Positions 9,773-17,517 of a stretch of DNA of 64,000 nt are shown piece after piece (position 1 is the stretch's first letter; each line of letters opens with the position of its first letter). This stretch comes from JBCAWW01 sp039024315 (GTDB taxonomy: Bacteria > Bacteroidota > Bacteroidia > J057). The DNA is taken from positions 1-64,000 of the forward strand of contig JBCCQN010000006.1 in assembly GCA_039024315.1 (NCBI GenBank), given 5' to 3'. Made by a program: the position numbers and the translations under genes. A model generated the notes under the pieces. That model had not been told where the DNA came from and did no database searches. It saw nothing but the letters and a program-made list of their open reading frames with translations.

Positions 9773-10327
9773 CTAACGGTCCCAGATTCGCACCTCTCCT
9801 ACTTTATAGTTTTCTATCGTCCAAGGACCCAAACGCCACCTTACCAAGCGCAAGGTGGGAAAACCAACTTTGGCCGTCATCTTGCGGACTTGCCGGTTTT
9901 TACCTTCGCGTAAGGTGATCGCAAGCCAAGTAGTAGGGATGGCTTTGCGGAAGCGGATAGGTGGATTTCTTGCTGGCAAGGGCGGTTCGTTAGCAATAAT
10001 CTCCACCTTTGCGGGAAGAGTTTGATAGGTTTTTTTCTTTACCCTAATGCTAACGCCTTCCCTTAAAGGTTGTAGATCAGCCTCAGTAGGCTTCCCTTCC
10101 ACCTGAACCCAATACTCTTTTTCAATCCCTTGCCCTAATAATTGCTGATTGAGCCTTTTGTCGTCCGTAAGTAGTAATAGTCCTTCACTGTCTTCATCTA
10201 GCCTTCCGATAGGGTAAACATGAGAGGGAAAATCATAGAGGCTCGCTAAAGTTCTTTTGTGGGCCAAATCAGTGCTAAACTGACTCAAAATCCCATAGGG
10301 TTTATAAATCTGGAAGTAATGAGGCAT
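9773..10327 (-). CDS. rluE: RluE-type 23S rRNA pseudouridine synthase
   Basis: 184 aa from the ATG at 10327; a TTG two codons earlier would add two residues but ATG is preferred. It belongs to the RsuA/RluB/E/F class without the N-terminal S4 domain, which matches RluE length. The catalytic motif GRLDEDSEGLLLLT carries the nucleophilic aspartate (GRLDxD). The C-terminal REGKNRQVRKMTAKVGFPTLRL block is the second conserved motif of the class. Family members isomerise a uridine in helix 89 of 23S rRNA (U2457 in E. coli numbering); the exact target here is inferred from similarity. It lies 80 bp upstream of the hybrid kinase on the same strand. Confidence 0.88.
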   Translation of the reverse strand: MPHYFQIYKPYGILSQFSTDLAHKRTLASLYDFPSHVYPIGRLDEDSEGLLLLTDDKRLNQQLLGQGIEKEYWVQVEGKPTEADLQPLREGVSIRVKKKTYQTLPAKVEIIANEPPLPARNPPIRFRKAIPTTWLAITLREGKNRQVRKMTAKVGFPTLRLVRWRLGPWTIENYKVGEVRIWDR

Positions 10328-10821
10328 AGTCAAATGTAAGAATCAAAATAAAATATGGATCACAAACCCTCCTCTAGGGATCATAATTCCATTCAAACAA
10401 ACAGACTGACCGTTCGCGAGTAGCAAAAGAGCAAAATAGAGATAAAACAGCTAAAAGGGGGGAAATAGTCGCTCGTAAGAAGAGAGGAATAATTAATCTT
10501 TCATGCACCAACAATATTTATGATATTGGATCATTCAACCGAAACAACTTTTGTTTATGGATTTTTGCTATCCAAATACGAGTTGTTCATTTTTAAGATT
10601 AACCTATTTCTTCGCAAGTCTTTATCTACTTTGGAATTCCCCAGCCAATATTACGGGTCTCCAGCAGATTCGTACAGGAGACCTCTCTCCTAGATCCATT
10701 TGCGAACCTTCCTCAGCTTTACATTTTCTAGCCCTAAGCTATCGGCTTAGATCCAACTAACTATAAACTATGGCAAGCTTGTCATACTAAGAATAATGGG
10801 TATCCCCCACACACAGGCAGT

Positions 10822-10854
10822 AAGGGACGGGCGCGAGTTCGTCCCTTCTTTGAT
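10822..10854 (+). terminator. Terminator-like hairpin in gene-free region
   Basis: AAGGGACG and CGTCCCTT form a perfect 8-bp stem with a 10-base loop, followed by CTTTGATT. The T-tract is weak and no plus-strand gene precedes it, so it could be the end of an unannotated small transcript. Confidence 0.4.
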
Positions 10855-11121
10855 TAAGCCCTACTAATATTGAAGAAGTGATAGAGAGAAATTTCTGGTC
10901 TTCGCGCAGACTTTCAGGTCTATTTGCCTCAAAATAAGATTGTGATGATGATTCGTCTCTCAATAATCATGTAAGAAATTGATCAATAAATCACTGTCTT
11001 AGGTGGATCGGAAGCCATCAAGTTATCTGAGAAACCATTTAATCAATAAATCTGACCGTTCATGCAAGCTAACAGTCAAATCAAGCTCGAGGGCAACAAA
11101 ATCAATGAGCGTACAATTTTA

Positions 11122-11155
11122 ACGAATATTCGTATTTTTTATAATATGTATTATA
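11122..11155. promoter_or_regulatory. Two adjacent AT-rich palindromes upstream of subtilisin gene
   Basis: ACGAATATTCGT (11122-11133) is a perfect 12-bp palindrome. TATAATA-TG-TATTATA (11140-11155) is a perfect 7+2+7 inverted repeat. Both lie 50-80 bp before the start codon at 11205, where an operator or promoter would be expected. Confidence 0.4.
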
Positions 11156-11204
11156 CTCAAATTTGAATCAGAAGCTTAACAGACAATCAATCATCATCGA
11201 AAAA

Positions 11205-12509
11205 ATGAACAAAGCTCTACAAATTCTCAGTTTTACCCTTTTTGTATTTTTAGTCTCTTGCGAGGCAGAGTTTCCGATCTCATTAGAACCTACCATAGAA
11301 GAACAAGTCAGCCAAGGTTCAGAATCAGCCTTTATGGTTAGTCAATCCAAAGGAGAGCAGATCAAGGGAGAATATCTTGTGATGTTTAAGGAAGACCTTT
11401 CTTATTTGGAGCGTCTTGACGAACAAACATTAGCGAGCGTAGATATGACGAATCGTAGCACCCGCAGTGAAATCTCTTCTGTGAGAGCGGAGCGCGAGAC
11501 ATCGATCAAGTCTTTTTTGGTCAGCACGCTGAACGATCATCACATCCAAGCACAGACCATAGAGGCGATATATGATATCGGTCGTATGAAAGGCGGCCTA
11601 GTAAGTATGAGCGAAGAAGACGCAGTAGAGATGGCTCAAGATGAGCGTATTGCCTCAGTAGAGCCCAATGAATTAATCGCTTTGAATTTGACCCCTGGTG
11701 CCAAAGGACACCTTATACCCGCAGACGATGGCCCATCCAAGCAATGGACAACTTATAATATTAATGCCATTGGGGGCACTAGAGATCACAGCAATAAAGA
11801 TACTTGGGCATTTATCATTGACTCAGGCATCGACCTAGACCACCCAGATTTAAACGTCAACAAATTCTTTTCTAGAAGCTTTGTACCCTATGAAAATGAT
11901 GCAGACGATGGCTTTGGCCACGGCACTCACGTCGCAGGAATCATCGGCGCCAAAAATAATGGTTCAGGGGTCGTTGGTGTAGCCTCAGGAGCGACCTTGG
12001 TAGGAGTAAAAGTATTGGACCGCAATGGGTATGGCAGTAAAGATTATCTCATGCAGGCGCTATCTTATGTAGCTTGGGCTTGTATTCCAGGAGATGTGGT
12101 TAATATCAGTCTAGGGACCGATAAAAGCAACTTGATCAACAATGCTATTTTGAATCTAAAGAACCAGCATGGGGTATTTTTCACCATAGCTGCCGGCAAT
12201 TCTGCTAGAGATGCGAAAGATTATTCTCCGGCTAATCTAATGGATGCAAATATCCACGTAGTAGGTGCGATCAATATCTATAATTGGCTAACAAATTTCT
12301 CTAACTATGGTAGCTCAGTAGGCTTTTTGGCCCCGGGAGCAGGTATCTACTCTACTTACAAAGATGGTCAGTATGCTTGGATGGACGGAACCTCCATGGC
12401 CGCTCCTCACGTAGCAGGCATCTTACTTGTCAGTAACGGTCAATACCGAGTAAAAAAGCAAATTAAACTGCCGTGTAACAACTACGCTAAGATAATAAGC
12501 CAATACTAA
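11205..12509 (+). CDS. Subtilisin-like S8 serine protease, lipoprotein
   Basis: 434 aa from ATG 11205; an in-frame TTG at 11163 would add 14 residues before the hydrophobic signal and is less likely. The signal ends in a lipobox (FLVSC, Cys19), so the protein should be lipid-anchored. Residues about 55-158 form an inhibitor-I9-type propeptide (EYLVMFKEDL to IASVEPNE). The S8 catalytic triad is Asp206 (IIDSGIDLDHPDL), His239 (GHGTHVAG) and Ser397 (DGTSMAAPHVAG), with oxyanion Asn332 (AAGNSA). The arrangement resembles proteinase K-type enzymes. There is no T9SS sorting domain, unlike many secreted proteases of this phylum. The product ends shortly after the catalytic Ser helix (LPCNNYAKIISQY). 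It is monocistronic, with a terminator downstream. Confidence 0.9.
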   Translation: MNKALQILSFTLFVFLVSCEAEFPISLEPTIEEQVSQGSESAFMVSQSKGEQIKGEYLVMFKEDLSYLERLDEQTLASVDMTNRSTRSEISSVRAERETSIKSFLVSTLNDHHIQAQTIEAIYDIGRMKGGLVSMSEEDAVEMAQDERIASVEPNELIALNLTPGAKGHLIPADDGPSKQWTTYNINAIGGTRDHSNKDTWAFIIDSGIDLDHPDLNVNKFFSRSFVPYENDADDGFGHGTHVAGIIGAKNNGSGVVGVASGATLVGVKVLDRNGYGSKDYLMQALSYVAWACIPGDVVNISLGTDKSNLINNAILNLKNQHGVFFTIAAGNSARDAKDYSPANLMDANIHVVGAINIYNWLTNFSNYGSSVGFLAPGAGIYSTYKDGQYAWMDGTSMAAPHVAGILLVSNGQYRVKKQIKLPCNNYAKIISQY

Positions 12510-12532
12510 AAGAAACATTCGATGATAAAACC

Positions 12533-12562
12533 AAAGAAGGTCCTACAAAAGGGACCTTCTTT
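12533..12562. terminator. Intrinsic terminator after subtilisin gene
   Basis: AAAGAAGGTCC and GGACCTTCTTT form a perfect 11-bp stem with an 8-base loop, 24 bp after the protease stop. A/T-rich ends on both sides could let it work in either direction. Confidence 0.75.
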
Positions 12563-12655
12563 GCATAAAAGCCAAACATATATTAGTAATTTCCTTTTTG
12601 TGTATTTTATTTTTCATGGCTTTTAACATATTTGATTATTATTCAATCACAAAAG

Positions 12656-14893
12656 ATGACGGCACGCAACTTCCTATTAGGCACCCTGATTTTAGCCGCT
12701 ATGTTTGTCTCTGCCAACAAAGCGATTGCAACGGATCTAGATAGCCTAGAGCAGGTAATTGAGCATTCCAATGAGCCGGAAGCGAGATTATCCGCCTTAT
12801 TGGCATCGAGCTGGCAGCTCAAAAACAGCGATACGCAAATGGCTTGGGAGCAAGCTACTGAAGCACTAGGTATCGCGCATATCATTTCAGACTTGGATAA
12901 TAAAGCCCTCGCTTTTAAGCACATGGGGGTAATCAGGTGGTATCAAAGCGAACTCGAAGCCAGTCGCAGCTTCCTAGATTCTGCTCGCTATTATTTTGGA
13001 ATCGTCAAAAACGACAAAGGCCTAGCGGATATATACAACAATCTCGGTCTCAATTTTCATATTACTGGAGATTTTGGCAGTGCACTCGCAAATTATGAAA
13101 AAGCGCTGCAGATTCGCCAGCAACTAGCTGATACCGCAGGTATGACCATCACGCTCATCAATATGGGCGTTTTACATCATGATCTAGGCGACCAACAAAA
13201 AGCTCTTAGCCTTTATAACCGCACGGTTGAACTCCTGCAACTCAGCCATGACGAAGTCCGCTTGGCTGATACTTACATCAATATTGGAAACTACTACCTA
13301 GAAGAAGAGCAGTTCTCAATCGCTCTTCGATATTTTGATGACGCTCAACAGATATTTGCTAAGCTTGACAATCAAAGAGCCCTAGCGGACGCCCTCATTA
13401 ACAAAGGTGATGCGCTCAGTAAACTCAAACAATTTGAAAAAGCAGCTGAACACTACCGCCAAAGCCTAAAGATATTTACCAAGCTAGAAGACTTACTCGG
13501 TCAGGCCGAGTGTATGCGGAGCATCGGACTAACGCTAAGCCACCTATCTCAGTGGGACCAAGCCAAACAGTATCTTTATAATAGTCAAAGGCTTTCCAAA
13601 CAGATAGAAGATAGTCCAGGACAAGCTCAATCCATGATCCTCATCGGGGAGCTATTACAATCGCAGGCCTATCCCAAACGCAACCTCCAAGAGGCTATCA
13701 ATTGGCTAGAAAGAGCCAATGCTTTGACCAAAGATTTGAATATGCTTACAGAGGCGCGTCAAGCTCATGGCCTCCTAGCAGACATCTATGCCGAAAGACA
13801 AGAGCATGCTGCTGCCTTTGCCCATCGTTCAGCGGAGCTGAAAATCCTCAAAGACAACTATGACGAAGACAAAGCTACCCAACTCGCCAGAATTGAGTCT
13901 ATGGGACAAATTGCCCGTAGTGAAATCGCTGTCGAAAAACTAGAAAATGAAAAGCTATTTGTAGAAAAGAAAAATCAAAAGCGATCTTTTCAGTTATACA
14001 TGACGCTCATTATCCTTTCGGGGATAATGATCTTTTTGGGTTATCTATTTTATAGTAATCGACAAAAACAAGCTCAGAATCTGTTGCTTCAAAAGCAAAA
14101 CGGCAAAATCCAAGAACAAAAGCTTCATATTCAAAGCCAAAACGTAGCGCTTGAAGCGAATAACGCCAAACTAGAGGAACTCAATCAGGAAAAGAACTAT
14201 CTCATGGGAGTGGTTGCTCATGACCTCAAAAATCCCTTGAGTCAAATCAAAGGTTTGGTCAATATTATTCAACTCGACAACCAAAATTTTAATGACGAGC
14301 AACAAAACTTCCTCGGCCTCATCAATCAGTCGGCGGATCGTTTGACGGAGATGATCCACCAGATCCTAGATGTCAGAGCAGCAGAGAATCAAACGCTAAA
14401 TTTTGCCTACAAAAATCTTGATCTCCAGCCCAAAGTGGCCGAGGTAACCGAAGCTTACAACCGTACTGCTAAGCAAAAAAATATTACGCTCAATCTATCC
14501 TTGCCAGATACCCACATGAAAGCTAAGGTCGATGAGCAAGCCCTGCATCAGATTTTAGACAACCTTATTTCAAATGCGATCAAGTTTTCACCTCGGGACC
14601 GTAAGGTGGATGTAAGCATGACAGAAATCGAGCAAAATATTTGGATTAAGGTCACAGATCAAGGTCCTGGTATGACAGAAGAAGATAAAAAGAAACTCTT
14701 TGGTCGTTTTCAAAAGCTTAGTGCGAAGCCTACTGGGGGAGAGAGTTCCAATGGTATTGGGCTCTCTATTGTCAAAAAATACGTCGAAGCGATGGATGGC
14801 AAAGTGTGGTGTGAAAGCGTTCTCGGAGAGGGAACAACTTTTATCGTCAGTTTTCCCCTACTCCCAGAATCTATCACCGTTCCGATCAACTAA
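12656..14893 (+). CDS. TPR-containing sensor histidine kinase
   Basis: 745 aa from ATG 12656, which begins a signal peptide (MTARNFLLGTLILAAMFVSA); a TTG at 12632 is in frame but would precede it by eight residues. The periplasmic part holds about six tetratricopeptide repeats (residues 70-385). A transmembrane helix (SFQLYMTLIILSGIMIFLGY) and a coiled coil follow. The HisKA box is VVAHDLKNPLSQIKG, then HATPase_c motifs DNLISNAIKFSP, DQGPGMTEEDKKKLFGRF and GIGLSIVKKYVEAM. No receiver domain is present. This architecture is common in Bacteroidota and probably senses an envelope signal. No response regulator is adjacent. Its stop codon overlaps the stop codon of the convergent NHL gene by two bases. 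Confidence 0.92.
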   Translation: MTARNFLLGTLILAAMFVSANKAIATDLDSLEQVIEHSNEPEARLSALLASSWQLKNSDTQMAWEQATEALGIAHIISDLDNKALAFKHMGVIRWYQSELEASRSFLDSARYYFGIVKNDKGLADIYNNLGLNFHITGDFGSALANYEKALQIRQQLADTAGMTITLINMGVLHHDLGDQQKALSLYNRTVELLQLSHDEVRLADTYINIGNYYLEEEQFSIALRYFDDAQQIFAKLDNQRALADALINKGDALSKLKQFEKAAEHYRQSLKIFTKLEDLLGQAECMRSIGLTLSHLSQWDQAKQYLYNSQRLSKQIEDSPGQAQSMILIGELLQSQAYPKRNLQEAINWLERANALTKDLNMLTEARQAHGLLADIYAERQEHAAAFAHRSAELKILKDNYDEDKATQLARIESMGQIARSEIAVEKLENEKLFVEKKNQKRSFQLYMTLIILSGIMIFLGYLFYSNRQKQAQNLLLQKQNGKIQEQKLHIQSQNVALEANNAKLEELNQEKNYLMGVVAHDLKNPLSQIKGLVNIIQLDNQNFNDEQQNFLGLINQSADRLTEMIHQILDVRAAENQTLNFAYKNLDLQPKVAEVTEAYNRTAKQKNITLNLSLPDTHMKAKVDEQALHQILDNLISNAIKFSPRDRKVDVSMTEIEQNIWIKVTDQGPGMTEEDKKKLFGRFQKLSAKPTGGESSNGIGLSIVKKYVEAMDGKVWCESVLGEGTTFIVSFPLLPESITVPIN

Positions 14894-15969
14894 ACCCTGA
14901 CCAACTTGATCGGATAAGTCTTTTCGGCATTCCACTGACAAACGTAGATATTTTCATCATTGTCAATACAAACATCATGACAGTGCATAAAAATGGACTC
15001 CTGCTGCAGCATCAGTTGGAGTTCTCCTTTTTTGTATTTGGGTTTGGTACCTCCAGGATTGGAAATCACCTTATCATCTTTATCCAAAATGGTCACAAAA
15101 CCAGAGCGCGGCTGACGATTGAGATATTTTAGACGAGACCAACATACTCCCGCATAAAGGTAATCACCGTGGAATACAGGCCGGCAAACAAAAGCGCCTG
15201 GTAAAAATAGTGTGCTAAGATATTTGCCATCCAAAGTGAAGCGCTTAAAGCTATTGTGCCCGCGGGAAGTACAGAGTAAAGTTGGCGCTCCATTGCGATA
15301 ATCAACTGCCACCCCATGGGCCGTAGCAAACTGCTCATCTCCATCTCCGGGGCCCCCAAATTTGCGGATAAATTTGCCATTTTGATCGTATTGCAATACC
15401 CATTGTGAGCCATAACCATCAGCAACATAGATATCTCCATTAGGGCCAATTGCCGTTTCGGTGGGCATGAAGCGGTCATCTTCTTTATACTCTCCGATGC
15501 TTTTGGGATGGCCAATTGTCATCAGCACTTTACCGTCGAGGGTAGTTTTGCTGACGGTTCCCAAATTAGGATCACAGATAAACAAAAATTCTTCCCCATT
15601 GGCGTTCCACAGCGTTAAACCATGCCCACCGGGATATTCTGTTCCCCAGCTATCGAGCAGCTTTCCCGACTGATCATAGATGAGGATATTATTTTTCGTT
15701 TCATCCGTTACCATGATCATACGGCCTTTGCTATCCATGACCATTTCGTGGCAATTGTTGACGGGAGTTTTGCTAGGGTTTAGGTCCCCCCAGCTGCGCT
15801 GAACGCGGTATTTGTGGCTCCCGTGCCCAATCACCTCATCACTCAGTTCGACCGAAGAATTGAGGATATTAAAAGTAAAGCCGGGGGTCAGAAAGGCTGC
15901 CCCTGCAAGGGCACCACTCGTTTTCAAAAAATTTCTTCGAGAAGAGGTAGTAGTGTCTTTAGAATGCAT
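14890..15969 (-). CDS. Tat-exported NHL-repeat (six-bladed propeller) protein
   Basis: 359 aa. The N-terminus carries a twin-arginine signal (SSRRNFLKTSGALAGAAF), so the protein is exported folded. The rest consists of NHL-type blades with recurring motifs such as GLTLWNANGEEFLFICDP, GPNGDIYVADGYG and HGVAVDYRNG, and a final blade ending in ENIYVCQWNAEKTYPIKLV. Family proteins include 6-bladed beta-propeller hydrolases and lyases as well as binding proteins; no catalytic set can be assigned. Its 3' end overlaps that of the upstream kinase gene (convergent). A hairpin repeat variant with an A/T stem pair lies in frame at 15791-15806. Confidence 0.85.
   Translation of the reverse strand: MHSKDTTTSSRRNFLKTSGALAGAAFLTPGFTFNILNSSVELSDEVIGHGSHKYRVQRSWGDLNPSKTPVNNCHEMVMDSKGRMIMVTDETKNNILIYDQSGKLLDSWGTEYPGGHGLTLWNANGEEFLFICDPNLGTVSKTTLDGKVLMTIGHPKSIGEYKEDDRFMPTETAIGPNGDIYVADGYGSQWVLQYDQNGKFIRKFGGPGDGDEQFATAHGVAVDYRNGAPTLLCTSRGHNSFKRFTLDGKYLSTLFLPGAFVCRPVFHGDYLYAGVCWSRLKYLNRQPRSGFVTILDKDDKVISNPGGTKPKYKKGELQLMLQQESIFMHCHDVCIDNDENIYVCQWNAEKTYPIKLVRV
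15791..15806 (-). repeat. GNA mini-hairpin repeat variant (A-T stem pair) inside NHL gene
   Basis: On the minus strand GCGTTCAGCGCAGCTG; stem CAGC/GCTG, loop GCA. The same 16 bases occur at 17762-17777. It provides the third covarying state of the variable stem pair. Confidence 0.5.
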
Positions 15970-16012
15970 TTTTGTTGGATTGGTTTTGTCAAGAATATAC
16001 TAATTTTCAATT

Positions 16013-16312
16013 ATGAATCTAGAAAGCTTCCGACAAAGCTTAAGTGCTGAAAAGCCCCCAGCAGGTCTCAATCGAGGATTAATTGCCCTTTGGTATGATG
16101 GCAAAGGTGATTGGGAGCGTGCCCATGATATCGCCCAAGATGATGGGGGTAATGATGGGGATTGGATCCATGCTTATCTCCACCGTAAAGAAGGGGACAA
16201 TTGGAACGCGAATTACTGGTATCGTAGGGCGGGTAAACAGATGCCAGATATGAGTTTGGCGCAAGAATGGGAGTCGATTGTGAGCGTTCTGCTGCGCAGA
16301 ACGTTAAATTAA
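16013..16312 (+). CDS. Small conserved hypothetical protein (99 aa)
   Basis: Function unknown. The protein is hydrophilic and tryptophan-rich (LIALWYDGKGDWERAHDIAQ; DWIHAYLHRKEGDNWNANYWYRRAG). The pattern resembles a widespread family of small soluble proteins around 90-100 aa with WERAH and NA-YWYRRAG motifs. The last residues (SVLLRRTLN) and the approach to the stop codon are encoded by a perfect hairpin repeat at 16284-16303, so the C-terminus may have been replaced or extended by repeat insertion. The gene is divergent from the NHL gene (43 bp between starts) and convergent with the next gene. Confidence 0.8.
   Translation: MNLESFRQSLSAEKPPAGLNRGLIALWYDGKGDWERAHDIAQDDGGNDGDWIHAYLHRKEGDNWNANYWYRRAGKQMPDMSLAQEWESIVSVLLRRTLN
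16284..16303 (-). repeat. GNA mini-hairpin repeat with extended 8-bp stem, at 3' end of small gene
   Basis: On the minus strand CGTTCTGC-GCA-GCAGAACG: a perfect 8-bp stem with loop GCA, the most complete fold-back in the window. It covers codons for SVLLRRT just before the stop of the 99-aa gene. Confidence 0.85.
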
Positions 16313-16322
16313 GCTCTGTCAA

Positions 16323-16841
16323 TCAGTTTGCCTTTTCAATGCGTTTCAATATTCGTTTGCCTCTCGATTTAAATCCAGCAGAGCCATCGGCAATATGCCC
16401 TTCGATGACCAAGCGTAGCTCTTCGCGTAGTTCAACATAGGGTTCTGCAATTTTCCACGCGATGTCCATGCAATGCACTCTGATAGCTACCTCTACTTGC
16501 GGGTTACTGATTTTATTGATTGCTAAGTCGTAGAGGTCCCCTTCTATCTCCTCGTCTATTTCCACCCGATAAAGATGTTTGACTAAGTTCCGATGGATCA
16601 TATTGTGTAGCGGCTGCTGTAATAATTCATAAGCCCCTTTGCGATAAGACAGCAAATGATCTGGGTACAATTGAAGACAAAAATCCATTAACCAAGAAGC
16701 ATAAGGCGCAGTAGGTTCCTCCCCACAATTGACCAATCGCCAGACCTCCGCAAAGCGCTCAGCGTCCTTCCCTACCCACTCGGCGATTTCGACCATATGG
16801 TCTCGATTGGTACGCCCTTTTAAAATTTGGTATAAGTCCAT
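16323..16841 (-). CDS. HEAT-like helical protein of unknown function
   Basis: 172 aa, soluble, no signal peptide. It is predicted all-helical with short HEAT-like repeats (for example ISNPQVEVAIRVHCMDIAWKI and ELREELRLVIEGH), ending in a basic RGKRILKRIEKAN tail. Similar short Bacteroidota proteins have at times been labelled adenylosuccinate lyase without any catalytic residues to justify it; I do not support that name. It lies 10 bp from the convergent 99-aa gene and is divergent from yfbR. Confidence 0.75.
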   Translation of the reverse strand: MDLYQILKGRTNRDHMVEIAEWVGKDAERFAEVWRLVNCGEEPTAPYASWLMDFCLQLYPDHLLSYRKGAYELLQQPLHNMIHRNLVKHLYRVEIDEEIEGDLYDLAINKISNPQVEVAIRVHCMDIAWKIAEPYVELREELRLVIEGHIADGSAGFKSRGKRILKRIEKAN

Positions 16842-16873
16842 ACAACTAGCCTTTCATAGCCCAAATTATCAAT

Positions 16874-16881
16874 TAATTTTG
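16874..16881 (+). promoter_or_regulatory. Bacteroidota-type -7 element for yfbR
   Basis: TAATTTTG matches TAnnTTTG and lies 18 bp before the yfbR start. A clean TTTG at -33 is not seen, so the call rests on the -7 box alone. Confidence 0.4.
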
Positions 16882-16899
16882 TAGCTCGAAACCTCTCTT

Positions 16900-17490
16900 A
16901 TGAAACATAGCCAAAGCCACTTTTTTGCCTATCTAAATCGCATGCGCTTTATCGAACGCTGGGGTTTGATGTATAACATACATACCGAAAACATCCAAGA
17001 GCACTCTCATCAAGTAGCTGCTATTGCTCATATTTTAGCCTTGTTGCGCAATAAATACTTCAATGGCACCCTCAATGTAGAACGCTGTGTGGTGCTTGCT
17101 CTTTATCACGATATGAGTGAAGTAATCACCGGCGATTTACCGACACCAATCAAGTACTTTAGCCCAGAGATCAAGAAAGCTTATAAAGAAATTGAGGAGG
17201 TCGCACATGAAAGGCTATTAAGTTTTCTTCCGGCAGATCTCCAAAGCGAATTTCAATCCATCTTTGCGCCTATACCGGCAGATAAGGCTCATTGGGAGGT
17301 CGTCAAAGCCGCCGATAAAATTTCGGCCTATGTCAAATGTCAAGAGGAGCTAAAGACTGGTAATCAGGAATTTAGTCATGCGGCAGATGTGATTCATGAG
17401 GCGATACAAAACTTAGGATTGCCTGAAGTTGACTATTTTATGGAAGTCTTTGCACCAAGCGTGGTGCTAAATCTCGACGAATTGAAATAA
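16900..17490 (+). CDS. yfbR: YfbR-type HD-domain 5'-deoxynucleotidase
   Basis: 196 aa, the usual length. HD-superfamily metal ligands are visible: His35/His37 in EHSHQVAAIAHILA, the His70-Asp71 pair in LALYHDMSEVITGDLPTP, and a late Asp in VKAADKISAYVKC. The HDMSEVxTGDxPTPIKY signature is diagnostic for YfbR, which dephosphorylates deoxynucleoside 5'-monophosphates in the cytoplasm (family knowledge). It starts 58 bp from the divergent HEAT-like gene and is followed after 27 bp by the Gfo/Idh/MocA gene and then tesB, probably one transcript. Confidence 0.9.
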   Translation: MKHSQSHFFAYLNRMRFIERWGLMYNIHTENIQEHSHQVAAIAHILALLRNKYFNGTLNVERCVVLALYHDMSEVITGDLPTPIKYFSPEIKKAYKEIEEVAHERLLSFLPADLQSEFQSIFAPIPADKAHWEVVKAADKISAYVKCQEELKTGNQEFSHAADVIHEAIQNLGLPEVDYFMEVFAPSVVLNLDELK

Positions 17491-17517
17491 ACTAAACTAC
17501 TAATACTCTTAATTGCT

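Larger units (their letters stand above)
10334..11204. other. 870-bp region without a convincing gene
   Basis: Apart from the hairpin at 10822-10854 and two palindromes at 11122-11155, no tRNA, rRNA or recognised RNA family is seen. A 69-codon frame at 10551-10760 has no recognisable fold, no family resemblance and unfavourable composition (Ser, Leu, Cys-rich), so it is not called. The region could hold a long 5' leader or an unrecognised small RNA ending at the hairpin. Confidence 0.5.

Noticed and set aside
10551..10760. 69-codon plus-strand frame as a gene
   Set aside because: No family resemblance, no plausible start context, skewed composition; it lies in AT-rich non-coding DNA.
14817..14830. 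GCGTTCTCGGAGAG in the TPR kinase as a member of the hairpin family
   Set aside because: It encodes SVLGEG of the conserved kinase G-box (ESVLGEGTTF), so the stem is probably a by-product of the protein motif.
16284..16303. Hairpins ending in GTT...AAC as integron attC sites
   Set aside because: attC core sites follow GTTRRRY/RYYYAAC with longer bipartite arms; these have GTTCTGC, a 3-base loop, and no integrase or gene-cassette array nearby.
16323..16841. Adenylosuccinate lyase label for the 172-aa protein
   Set aside because: None of the lyase signature residues are present and the length is far too short; only a HEAT-like helical pattern is visible.
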